NCBI RefSeq assembly: GCF_020379485.1
Contig: NC_063452.1
Coordinates: 53,816,439-53,880,438, forward strand
Origin: Brassica napus
Taxonomy: Eukaryota > Streptophyta > Magnoliopsida > Brassicales > Brassicaceae
DNA: 64,000 bases
Direction: 5' to 3'
Shown: piece by piece, positions 1 through 9,333 of the stretch
Layout: the number at the start of each line of letters is the position of its first letter
How positions within the stretch are numbered: position 1 is the stretch's first letter
Position numbers and translations under genes: made by a program
Notes under the pieces: generated by a model
The model's database searches: none
Told to the model about the DNA's origin: nothing
Seen by the model: the letters and a program-made list of their open reading frames with translations, nothing else

Positions 1-561
1 TGTGTAGCTGATCCAAAGGGTCCTCAAAACCCATCGGGATACTCTTGCAAGAACCCTGACCAAGTCACCGAGAATGACTTCGCATTCTCCGGTCTCGCCA
101 AAGCCGGAAACACTTCCAACATCATTAAAGCCGCTGTGACTCCAGCCTTTGCACCTGCCTTCGCAGGTCTCAATGGGCTTGATGTCTCATTGGCTCGTCT
201 TGACTTAGCCGGTGGTGGTGTCATCCCTCTTCATACTCATCCTGGTGCATCTGAGGTCCTTGTAGTCATACAAGGAACCATCAGCGCTGGTTTTATCTCC
301 TCTGCTAACAAGGTTTACTTGAAGACTCTCTCGAGAGGAGATTCTATGGTGTTTCCTCAAGGGCTTCTTCATTTTCAGCTTAACTCTGGGAAAGGTCCTG
401 CATTGGCCTTTGTTGCCTTTGGAAGCTCCTCTCCAGGGCTTCAGATTCTGCCCTTTGCTTTGTTTGCAAATGATTTGCCTTCAGAACTTGTTGAAGCCAC
501 GACGTTCCTTAGTGATGAAGAGGTTAAGAAGCTCAAGGGTGTGCTTGGAGGAACTAATTAA
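1..561 (+). CDS. GLP3: Germin-like protein, GLP3/GER3 type (5' end missing)
   Basis: The reading frame is open from base 1 (C-V-A-D-P-K-G-P) to TAA at 559-561 and gives the last 186 residues. The signal peptide and first exon lie outside the window. Germin-like proteins are secreted, oligomeric cupin glycoproteins of the apoplast; some members have superoxide dismutase or oxalate oxidase activity. Both cupin boxes are present: [17 protein letters not shown] with the H-x-H...E metal ligands, and [16 protein letters not shown] with the third His. The conserved Cys of SYSC-type N-terminal segments (here GYSC) is also present. The residue string is almost identical to what I remember of Arabidopsis GLP3 (At5g20630), and the next genes fit that locus. 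Enzyme activity is not readable from sequence. Confidence 0.93.
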   Translation, partial: CVADPKGPQNPSGYSCKNPDQVTENDFAFSGLAKAGNTSNIIKAAVTPAFAPAFAGLNGLDVSLARLDLAGGGVIPLHTHPGASEVLVVIQGTISAGFISSANKVYLKTLSRGDSMVFPQGLLHFQLNSGKGPALAFVAFGSSSPGLQILPFALFANDLPSELVEATTFLSDEEVKKLKGVLGGTN

Positions 562-1430
562 GCATTCTTTAGTTTTTTTTGTGTGTTTATGAGTTCTTTT
601 TTTTTTCAAGTTCTTCTAGCACTCTGATGTTTATTCGAATGGTTGTGTGTTCTTTGTGTTGCTACTTGTCTCCATGGTTTGAATTGTAATAATAAGTAAT
701 AAGCATTACATTGCAGACATTTAAGATGCCTCTTATCTTATTCTTTTTTTGGAACACAACTTAATTTCATTTCCTTTTATATTTTTTGGATACAACAGAC
801 TAAAGAAAATGACCTTTTTTTGATAAACAACATAAAGCATAATAACAAAGGAAATTAGTTCAGATAGATGTTCTATATAAAGTGACAACGAATTCGAAAC
901 AAATCTTGAATGCCTTCATGACAACAACTAAAAGTTAGTCACTGATAAGTGTGATGTTGAAATCAAATCCTCACCAACAAGGCCTGATCTAAAAATTTGG
1001 GGACCATAAACATGATTTAAAAATCTTTGTAAATTTTTGTATATATATAATTTGGAGATTTAAACCTATATGAAAAATGTCAAAAAAAATTTTGAGGCTA
1101 GAGAAAATGATTTATGAGCCCTGTTCACCAACGAAAATGACACAAGTGATATGATAGAAGTAGAACATACTTTCTACACTTCAACTTTGCAAATACACAT
1201 GACGTTTACAGCTAACCACAGTGCCAAGTATTTTTAGTCTGTTGGTTATTTCCATTGATCTCTTAAATGTACCACAAATAGCGATTAGTTTGATCCGCTA
1301 AACCTAAACTAAGCACATAAATAACACAGATTCAACATTTAAGCGAATCTAAACAATTCACCTCACCTTTACATAGCATCAATAAACACACAAAACCAGT
1401 CAGACTAGTTCTTGTTTTCTTTCTTCAGTT
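562..1430. other. GLP3-PMIR1 intergenic (convergent 3' ends)
   Basis: This is the 3' flank of GLP3 and of the oppositely transcribed PMIR1. It is AT-rich, with AATAA-type signals near 690-705 that could serve GLP3 polyadenylation. Apart from the small element at 979-1124 I see no gene or RNA structure. Confidence 0.6.
979..1124. mobile_element. 146-bp MITE, hAT-like (8-bp TSD)
   Basis: The segment is bounded by an exact 8-bp direct repeat, TCACCAAC, at 971-978 and 1125-1132. Its ends form an imperfect inverted repeat (left AAGGCCTGAT, right end read in reverse ACAGGGCTCAT). An 8-bp target duplication is the hallmark of hAT transposons. The element is far too short to encode a transposase, so it would be non-autonomous. 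Terminal repeats are weak; the duplication is the main evidence. Confidence 0.6.
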
Positions 1431-4400
1431 TCATTTTGGCATTATCACATTCGGATTCCGTTTGTGTGCGCTCAACTTCCCCATTTTCCCAAGCTCTTTC
1501 CATTTAGAGCCAGAACCAGACACACTCCACAACTTATCACCAGCCTTTGGTTTCATAAGAGGAACCTTGGTGTTGTTCCCTTTCCCCATTCCATTAGCCA
1601 TCAACCACCTTGAACCAGACTGCACCTGCTGATTCTGAGTCGTGACTCCCCACGGCTTCTTATCCGTCTCGCTCTTCATACCAGTAAGATGCACTTCTGA
1701 GATCTTGTACTGAGGGATACCTTGCTCCTCCAACATTGTTTTCTCCTCTTTGACAGCCTCGGTTTCTTCTCCCTCTTCATCGGTTCTCCTCAGCTCGGAA
1801 ACTGTACTGTAGATTATAGGCTTAGGTGGGACAAACAATCTCTCAACTTGGATAAGAGAAAGCATAGGAGCTCCAACAGGCTCGTAGTTTCTTAACGGAT
1901 CTCTGAGTTGCACCATTAGTGCTACTGTGAAGTTATTCCCAAGCAAACCACACTTCCTTCCTTTCTTCCCTCTTCGTTTCTCTCCTTTACGGATAAAGTT
2001 CAGTGGGTTTGCATGATGAGCAGCCAAGATCTTTGACGTTTTCTCATTGATCTCCTCTTCATCGCCAATGTCACCTGAATCCAACTTCATCCACTCATCA
2101 AGAGTCAAGGAGAGACTCATCAACCCATCATCATCATCACCATCTCCGTCATCCTTTATGTTTAGAAGTTGTAAACCAGCCGCTCCTTCTAGACCTTGAA
2201 AGGCTGAGATCTCTCCAATGGATTGTGCAGTGATGTCCGAGGGTGCATCCTCGTCTGACATTCCTGATTGTATTCTCAATCCTTCCAAAGAAAGTGCTTC
2301 AATCTGGTCCATAGCCAAAGGAGCAAGGTCTTCAAGTGATACATACTCTGAGCTTAAGTTGTTGTTGCAAGTGCTTGAACCGAACTTTTTAGGCTTAGCT
2401 GCAGTATCACGCTGTGGTGGTATATGATCCCTGCGTTGAGAAAAATAAACCAAATATACCCAACTTGTAAGAAAAGATGTTTCACGTGAAATTGTCAAAG
2501 CAAATCTTTCCACTAGGCATGCGGTTTCGGTTTATTCTGTTTGGGTATTTTCCGTTTTGGTTTATTCGGTTCGGCCACAATTCCACCACCGAAGTGAACC
2601 GAAAGAAAAAATCGGTTCGGTTCGGTTTGGTTTTCGGTCAATTTTGGTTTTCAATTTTATTTCTGAAAAACCGATTTTTAGGTTTTCGGTTAGAATTCGG
2701 TATAATCTACTTAAAAATCGGATATTTTTGGTTAAATTCAGCTAGTTCAGTTAATTTGGTAATCTTCAGTTTTTCTTTTTTGAAAATCAAAAACCAAACC
2801 GAACCGAAAACCAAATTATTTTTCAAAACCCTACAAACTAAACCGAACTCAAAACCGTAACCTAACCGAAAACCAAAATTTTCCGACAAAAACCGCAGGC
2901 CTAAATTTTCTACAAATTAAAATGAGTGATGATGGTAAGATTGATGCAAACCTGTGCCCACCGTCAACTGCAGGTGAAGTTTCACAAAACACCTCTTCCA
3001 TAGTCTTCCCTGTTATATCATCCAAAGGCATTACTTTATTAGCTTGCATCGAAAGCTTCTCAATACCAGCAGTAGCTAGTCTCTGAAGAATCTCCATGAT
3101 ACCAGAGCCCATCTCAGCAGGCACCACCACTGGACACGACACTTGCATGATCAAGCTACCTCCAGCTTTAGAGTTTCTGAACAGTAAAGGGTTCATAGAA
3201 CGCACAAACCCTCCATTCTTCGTCTGCACAACTGGACCCAATCCATCTCCTAGAGGAGGCAAATCAAACGCCTCGTTTACTGGAAAATCAGCTTGAGGAA
3301 ACGCATTGTGAGGTGGAGAGTTCTGGAATGTGTTTTCGTTCATACCCCACTGACGCATCAGAGACTCCGTTTCCAAGTCTTCCAACATCTTGGCCCTGGG
3401 GTTGCTGCTGACTCTTGCTTGAGTTTCTATCTGGTACTCTTCTTCTATGTCATGCACTAGGGATGCAAGATCAAAATCTGATTCATAGTTCTCATCACCT
3501 TCAGTTTGTGGATCAACATCAGATTCAATACCAAAATCAAACAAAGAACTGTCCGCAAGAGTTTCCATTTCAAACTCTCTTAGCAGGCGCTCCCTTGGAG
3601 ACTCAGGCTCACTCTCGGAAGTTAAACCAAAGGGGCTGTGTTCAATACCTAGCATGTCTAAGAACTCGTTTGCCACGGAATCAGCCACATCTATCGAAGT
3701 TGACGCTGCTTCTTCCTTATTTGGTGTGGAGGAGCCTCCATGATCTTCCTCGTCTTCTGACGCCGTTGCTTCCAACATTTCTACACTTTCCAAAGCTGAT
3801 TCAAGATCTTTCATTATTATTTCTTTCACGTCTCTCCCACCGTTCATTACATCTTCATCATCCCCAGAAACAATACTTTCCTCTTCCTTTGGAGAAACAT
3901 TGCTCTCCTCTTCTGAAAGCAAAGATTCTTTTGCCACAGAATCAGCCACATCTATTGAAGCTGCTTCCTTATTTGGTGTGGAGCGTCCGTGGTTTTCTTG
4001 ATCTTCCTCCTCTTCTGACGCCGTTGCTTCCAACATTTCTACATTTTTCAAAGCTGATTCAAGATCTTCCATTATTATTTCTTTAACGTCTCTCCCACCG
4101 TTCATGTCGTCTTCATCATCACCAGAAACAATACCTTTCTCTTCCTTTGGAGAAACATTGCTCCTCTCTTCTGAAGGCAAATTCTCTCTACTAATTTCAA
4201 CAACTTCCTCACTTCTAGTAATGGGAACTTCTCCTGCTATCTTCGGTTCCTCTAAAGAAACATCAGTTTCCTTCTTGTGTACTAAAGGATCTTCTGGAGA
4301 TAAATCTTCAGTACCAACTTTCTCACTTTCAGTAGTAGGATCTTCAGCAGCTTTCTTTATATCCTGGGAAAGAACATCAGTTTCATCCCTGTCCACACAA

Positions 4401-5536
4401 GGCTCTTCTGGAGGCAAATCTTCAGTACCAACTTTCTCAAAAGTAGAAGGATCTTCTTCAGCTTTCTTTACATCCTCTAAAGGAACATCACTTTCATTCA
4501 TGTTGGCCACACGCTCCTCCACTTGATGGGCATTTGAATCTTCGTTTGACTCATCAGGTTCAATGTGTTTAATTACAACGTCAGATTCAAACTGGGACTC
4601 AGCTGCTGCAGCATCCACCTTCTCCTCATCAAATTTCTTATACAGAGCGTTTACAGAACTGACCAGGTCTGATTGCGCAGCAACGGGAACAACTTCATGA
4701 AGATCTTTGATCTCCACCACATTCTTGGACAGAGGACGAGACTCTTTGCCAACAACACCATGATCATAACGCTTAGACACCGACTTGCCACTCCCTAAAC
4801 TAGACTTTCCACTGATAGCTCTCGTCAACGCTGCGTTACTGCTACCTTGCTTTGCATTTGAAGCACTGCGAGTGTCCCCAACCACAGTGTACCCAAAACT
4901 AACGCTCAGAGTAGCACCACTAGCCTTCCCAGTCAACTGAAACGTCGTCGACCACTTCCCCGAGCTCTTCTCGTCCTGCAACTCCTCGAGCGTCAGAGGA
5001 AGCAAGCTAGTGAGATCCATCCGATGTTTCCCCAGATCAACATCAGGAGACCCAACCAGAGCGGCGTACAACAAGAAATGCTTAGCTTCGTACTTAGCTG
5101 AGTGGTGCTGTCCACTTCTGCTTCCGTAAACCGAGCACGTATGCGTCATCTTGTCCTTAAACTCGGCTCTTCCGTTTAAAACCTTTGCAGGACGAGTGGT
5201 TAAGGATTCATCGCGGCGTTTCCAGTGAACGGTGAGGTAAAGATCCTGGAATGTAGGGGGTAAGTTGTCTATGGAATGGATTTGAGCAGAGAAACAGCAG
5301 TTGAAGCGGCGGTTGCGGACGTGAGAGAGGGCTCTGAGAGGCCAATTCCAAATGGATTTCTTTTCCTTCTGAGGCTCAGTTAAGTTTGTACGAGCCAAGG
5401 GCTTTGTTGAAGTGTTGTTAGGACCAACCACTGGTCTCCTAGGGTTCTTGTTCACATAGAGAGACTCATTTAATGTCTCCACCTCCTTCAGTAATTTATG
5501 GCTACTGGAAGACTCCTCACAGTTAGCTTTACTCAT
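1431..5536 (-). CDS. PMIR1: PLASTID MOVEMENT IMPAIRED1-RELATED 1 (PMIR1)-like protein
   Basis: Two coding exons on the minus strand, 5536-2952 and 2430-1431, join at ...GTGGGCACAG|GTTTGC and CAACGCAG|GGATC. They give 3585 nt, or 1194 residues. The start is the first ATG downstream of a likely 5' UTR intron acceptor (CTCTGCAG ending at 5583); a GTTAGT donor near 6147 would make a leader intron of about 565 nt. Residues about 75-220 form the N-terminal C2 (NT-C2) domain, with IWNWPLRALSHVRNRRFNCC and HHSAKYEAKHFLLYAAL. A long acidic, repeat-rich middle follows, then the conserved C-terminal block around PLGDGLGPVVQTKNGGF and ICRK-free C2-like segments ending NPNVIMPK. In Arabidopsis the PMI1/PMIR family acts at the plasma membrane and cytosol in actin-dependent chloroplast and nuclear movement. 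The intron carries an inserted fold-back element and the middle region a tandem duplication. Confidence 0.88.
2514..2903. mobile_element. 390-bp GGTTCGG-rich fold-back element in the PMIR1 intron
   Basis: The ends TAGGCATGCGGTTT and, in reverse complement, TAGGCCTGCGGTTT match at 13 of 14 positions. The body is built from CGGTTCGGTTT-type motifs on one side and AAACCGAACCGAAAA on the other. Flanks ATCTTTCCAC and AATTTTCTAC agree at 7 of 10 positions, a plausible eroded 10-bp target duplication. Termini resemble those of the element at 6403-7072, so I place both in one Mutator-like, non-autonomous family. It makes up most of the 521-nt intron. Confidence 0.6.
3644..4159 (-). repeat. Tandem duplication (258-bp period) inside PMIR1
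   Basis: Two adjacent units, 4159-3902 and 3901 to about 3644, each begin with NVSPKEE. Each then encodes MNGGRDVKEIIM, DLESAL, VEMLEATASE, STPNKE and SIDVADSVA. The units differ by scattered substitutions and a few codon indels, so the duplication is in frame and not recent. Upstream (4240-4450) there are also shorter copies of a segment with KVGTEDL and EEP/EDP. Confidence 0.9.
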
Positions 5537-6402
5537 TGGTGTACTTTGAAAACACTGAGAATCCAGAGGTTGAAGTATACAGCTGCAGAGAAGCAGAAGA
5601 GATGTGTTAATCGTTGAGGACACAGATACGTGATGAGCTAGCTTATGCCATCATAACATGAGCTTGCATTAATATCAACCTCATCGATTTATCTAAACTG
5701 ATGAAAACAAAATAAAGTTTCTGTTTTATGAGATTTATCTATGTTCTTGCTTTCACCAAACTACACTACATGTCAAAATCTCAAAGCAGTATCAGTTATT
5801 AAACAGGAGGCGTCGTCTATCATCAGCTCTAGACAAACAATAATAAGTGTAGCTTTTGACTCAACGACTTGTACACAAATCATTTTCGACAAGGGATAGA
5901 AAGAGACGTGAGCTTTGGGACAGCCTAGAAGAGGTCCAATGACTTAAAACGAATAATCACCACAAGCTCTACAGATTTAGCCATGATTAAGTTAATATTG
6001 CGATTAATTAAGATAGATCCGATTCCGACAATCGACCGGTGGCAATAAAATAGTCTAACGAAGCAACCAAATATCACTGAGTTCACGCGAGGAATCAAAA
6101 TCCTAGGAAATCGAAGAAGATGGGACGGTTGAAGAAGTAGGACTAACCGGCGTGGCTGGGCAATCACGGAGAAGTTGTCTCTTTGGACGCTTGTAAGAGG
6201 ATAAAATGGTGGAGACGAAGAACACAAGGAAGAATCCCCCCTCTCCGATGTTTTTTATTTCCTGTCTTTTTCCATTTAATTGATTTTATTCGACTACTTT
6301 ATACTATTTCCTATAATCCCCTAGAAAGACTATTTTAGTGAAAAGTTACCCTCGTGTTCATTAATTTTATACTTTTTGACCAAATTTCTAAGAATTTAAT
6401 CT
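5537..6402. other. PMIR1 leader and promoter side
   Basis: The region contains the probable 5' UTR exon (about 6148-6240, pyrimidine-rich on the minus strand) and leader intron of PMIR1. The rest is AT-rich upstream DNA. An open stretch at 5925-6227 on the minus strand lies in this leader and has no protein-like features. Exact transcription start is not visible. Confidence 0.45.
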
Positions 6403-7072
6403 AGGGATGGGCGTTCGGGTATCCATTCGGGTTCGGTTCGGATCTATTCGGGTTTCGGGTTTTCGAGGTCAAAGATTTCAGCTCCATTAGGATATTTTTA
6501 AGTTTCGGTTCGGGTTCAGTCCGGATCTTTGCGGGTTCGGATAACCCGTTAAAATTATTTTTTTTTTAATTTTAAAATTCAAGTATATACTTTAATTTTC
6601 TCAAAATCTATAAACAAAATATTATATTACATAAAAATTTGAATAACATAAGTCAAAATACTTAAACTTAATATATAATTTGATTTGGTTTGAATATTTG
6701 GATAGATAATCAATAGATATTTCAAATATTTTTGGTGTTTTGAGTATATTTTAGCTATTTTAAATATTTACTTTTGACTATTTGTATATATTTTCAAGTA
6801 TTTTGGAAAAATTTAAAAATATCATATATATTTTGGATGTTTTAAATGACAATATATCTAAAATATTTTTATATAAGGGGGTATAGAAATCAATTTCGGA
6901 TATATTCGGATACCCGGAATACTTCGGTTCGGGTCGGACTCGGTTCCGGTTCTTTAGATACCAAAATTTTGAATCCGTTCAGATATTTAATCAATTTTGG
7001 TTCGGGTTCGGTACTACTTTTTCGAGTCGGATTCGGTTCGGTTCTTCGGATTCGGATTTTTTGCCCAGCCCT
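6403..7072. mobile_element. 670-bp non-autonomous element with perfect 10-bp TSD
   Basis: The perfect direct repeat AATTTAATCT flanks the element at 6393-6402 and 7073-7082. Ends are AGGGATGGGC and, in reverse complement, AGGGCTGGGC. Both sub-terminal regions are rich in TTCGGGTTCGG motifs in opposite orientation, around an AT-rich core. A 10-bp duplication suits Mutator-like elements (usually 9-11 bp). No transposase is encoded; the open frame at 6846-7079 is repeat sequence. It lies between the divergent PMIR1 and RRP1 genes. Confidence 0.75.
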
Positions 7073-7506
7073 AATTTAATCTCAGATCTAATGTATTAGA
7101 GAATGTTATTGATTTTAATTAATTTGAAAATCTATATAACATTCACAAATCTAGGAAGAAATCTCATTTTAATTATAACATGTGAATTTTAATTAATGTA
7201 TAAATCTAGAGATATTTTAATTAAGTGTATGAGAGACTAAATGGTTAAAAATATAATTTCAAAGAAAAATTATTAGTATATTTTCAAAAATTTGTGAACA
7301 AGAGCTATTTTCCAAGGAAATTCAAAAGTTTAGCATGGAATCGAAAATTAATATAAAGATGAGGGGCTAAAATGTAAAAAGGAGATGAAAGGAACAAAAT
7401 TTCAACTTAAAACCCTAACCCTTCTTCACACGTCCTCTTTCTCCTCCCTTTACAAAGAAGCTGCCGTCACATTCCTTCTTCTTCCTCCTCCGCAAACTCG
7501 ACAACG

Positions 7507-9084
7507 ATGGTGAAACGGAAGCAACTCTCCGAGGCACAACCATCACCTCCCGTCGAAGAAAACTGCAAATCCCTGATAAAGAAGCTCGCCTCCTGCAAGC
7601 AAACCATCCGCGACCGCTCCCTGCGAACCCTCCTCCGCACATGGCTCCCCGAGCAAGCCTCAGTCCCCGACGAGGACATGAAGAAGCTGTGGCAAGGCAT
7701 CTTCTACTGCATGTGGCACGCCGACAAGTCTCTGTACCAGTCCGAGCTAATCGACCGCCTCGCCGCCGCTCTGCACTCCCTCCCTCTCCCTCTCTCGGTC
7801 CACTACTTCACCGTCTTCCTGTTCACCATGCGCCGCGAGTGGTCCCGCATCGATCGGCTGAGGTTGGACAAGTTCTACCTCTTGATCCGCAGGTTCTTGC
7901 ACGGGCTGTTGGCTCTCATGGACGGGAGCTCGTGGGATTTGGAGCTGACGAGAAGGTTGATGGGTATTTTGTTCGATGGGACGTTTCTCGCTGGGGATAA
8001 GTTTCAGGGGAACGGGGTTAACTATCATGTGGCGTCTGTTTTCGTTGAGGAGGTTAGGGAGTTTCTTCCGTTGAGGAAGGAGGTTTTAGAGCTTGTGTTT
8101 GGGCCTTTTGTGATGGTTTTGGGGATTGTTAGTGATAAGGTTTTGGTTGGGAAGATTAAGAGTAATTTGTTTGATGAGTTGCTTAAGATGGGGAGGAGGC
8201 TGTTGGATGTTAAGAAGGGTGGGGATGAGGGAGTGGCTGAGGATGACGATGTGGTTGTTTTGGGATCTATTGGGTTGTCCATGGAGTTTGGGAAGAGGTT
8301 TTATGAGATGGGTTCTTCTCCTGATTGCCATCAGGGGAATAGGAAAGTGATTTTTGCTCTTCATAAAGAGTTTTTGCAGTTGGAGAAGGATATGTTGAGT
8401 TCTGGTGTTGAGGTTTCGATTACTGAAGCTTCTCGGGATGAGGAAGTGCCTGAGCTGGTTCCTATGACTGTTGAGACAGAAGCAGGAGTGCCTGAGACTA
8501 ATAAGATTGTTGCAAATGGGTCTTCTTCGAAGAAGAAGAAGAAGAGTAGTTTGAAGAAATGTTCAAAGTCTAAAAAGGACAGCGACAAGAAGGATGCTGA
8601 TGTCGTTGTCAATCATGGTGAGAAAGATGAGTCTGTTGACGAGACTATGATATCGGATCTCAGAGAGGAGTTTGAGAAGATTGCATCCGAGATGGGGCCA
8701 GTGAGAGATGAGGTTGCGAGTGTCTGTGAAGAAGCAGAACCTGTTCCAGTAGCCCAAAAGAACAAGAAGAGGAAAAGAGAGAACAAAGGTGTTGTAGAGC
8801 AAGGTGCTACTGTTAACAGAGATGCAGCAGAGACGAGCTTACCTGGCCCGAGCAGTGAGAAGAGCTCAAAGAGAGTAAGATTCGCAATGAAGAACAATTT
8901 GGTGTGGAAGCCTCATTGCCCTCTACCTCCACAAGACCTGAGGTTGCCTCCGTCTGCTACACCGAGAGGAAGTGCTCTGAAGAAAGGAATCCCAGCTGGT
9001 CCAGTGAGGGAGTCTCCGAGTAGGAAGACAAAGAAGAAAGTGAAACCCAACAAACGTAAAGGAGTGAAGACAATCAAGAAGTAA
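7507..9084 (+). CDS. RRP1: Ribosomal RNA processing protein 1 homologue (Nop52 family)
   Basis: A single-exon ORF of 525 residues from ATG 7507 to TAA 9082. Residues about 18-215 form the Nop52/RRP1 domain, with SLIKKLASCKQTIRDRSLRT, LWQGIFYCMWHADK, SLPLPLSVHYFTVF and DKFYLLIRRFLHG. The C-terminal half is acidic and lysine-rich, with likely nuclear or nucleolar localisation signals at about 342-346 (KKKKK), 418-423 (KNKKRKR) and the tail ending KRKGVKTIKK. Family members are nucleolar proteins needed for 27S pre-rRNA processing and large ribosomal subunit assembly. Gene order suggests the orthologue of Arabidopsis At5g20600. It is transcribed away from PMIR1 and converges with TBL5, 249 bp away. 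Confidence 0.9.
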   Translation: MVKRKQLSEAQPSPPVEENCKSLIKKLASCKQTIRDRSLRTLLRTWLPEQASVPDEDMKKLWQGIFYCMWHADKSLYQSELIDRLAAALHSLPLPLSVHYFTVFLFTMRREWSRIDRLRLDKFYLLIRRFLHGLLALMDGSSWDLELTRRLMGILFDGTFLAGDKFQGNGVNYHVASVFVEEVREFLPLRKEVLELVFGPFVMVLGIVSDKVLVGKIKSNLFDELLKMGRRLLDVKKGGDEGVAEDDDVVVLGSIGLSMEFGKRFYEMGSSPDCHQGNRKVIFALHKEFLQLEKDMLSSGVEVSITEASRDEEVPELVPMTVETEAGVPETNKIVANGSSSKKKKKSSLKKCSKSKKDSDKKDADVVVNHGEKDESVDETMISDLREEFEKIASEMGPVRDEVASVCEEAEPVPVAQKNKKRKRENKGVVEQGATVNRDAAETSLPGPSSEKSSKRVRFAMKNNLVWKPHCPLPPQDLRLPPSATPRGSALKKGIPAGPVRESPSRKTKKKVKPNKRKGVKTIKK

Positions 9085-9333
9085 TTGTCTCCATGAAAAA
9101 TGAAGTGTTCGAGTTACTTATTGCGTTGCTTTCTTTTCTTTCAATTTTGTTTTAGTTCCAACTATTTAATACAATTTCGAGATTTTGTTTGCTGATTTGG
9201 GTATTAAGAGAAACATCTTTGCCAACAAAAAGGAAGATTTTCAGCTTACACAAAAACTGCCTTCACTAACGTAACAGTGAAGATATTTGTATGCATATCT
9301 AGTTTGGCATAGGTATATAAACTCAACTATGTA

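Noticed and set aside
24..224. Open frame antisense to GLP3
   Set aside because: It is the reverse strand of a well-supported cupin coding region and has no protein-like motif.
3415..4526. Plus-strand open frames opposite PMIR1 (Ser- and Leu-rich)
   Set aside because: They are complements of the acidic, repeat-rich PMIR1 frame; low-complexity composition explains their length.
5925..6227. 100-residue minus-strand open frame upstream of PMIR1
   Set aside because: It lies in the likely 5' UTR and leader intron, and shows no conserved domain.
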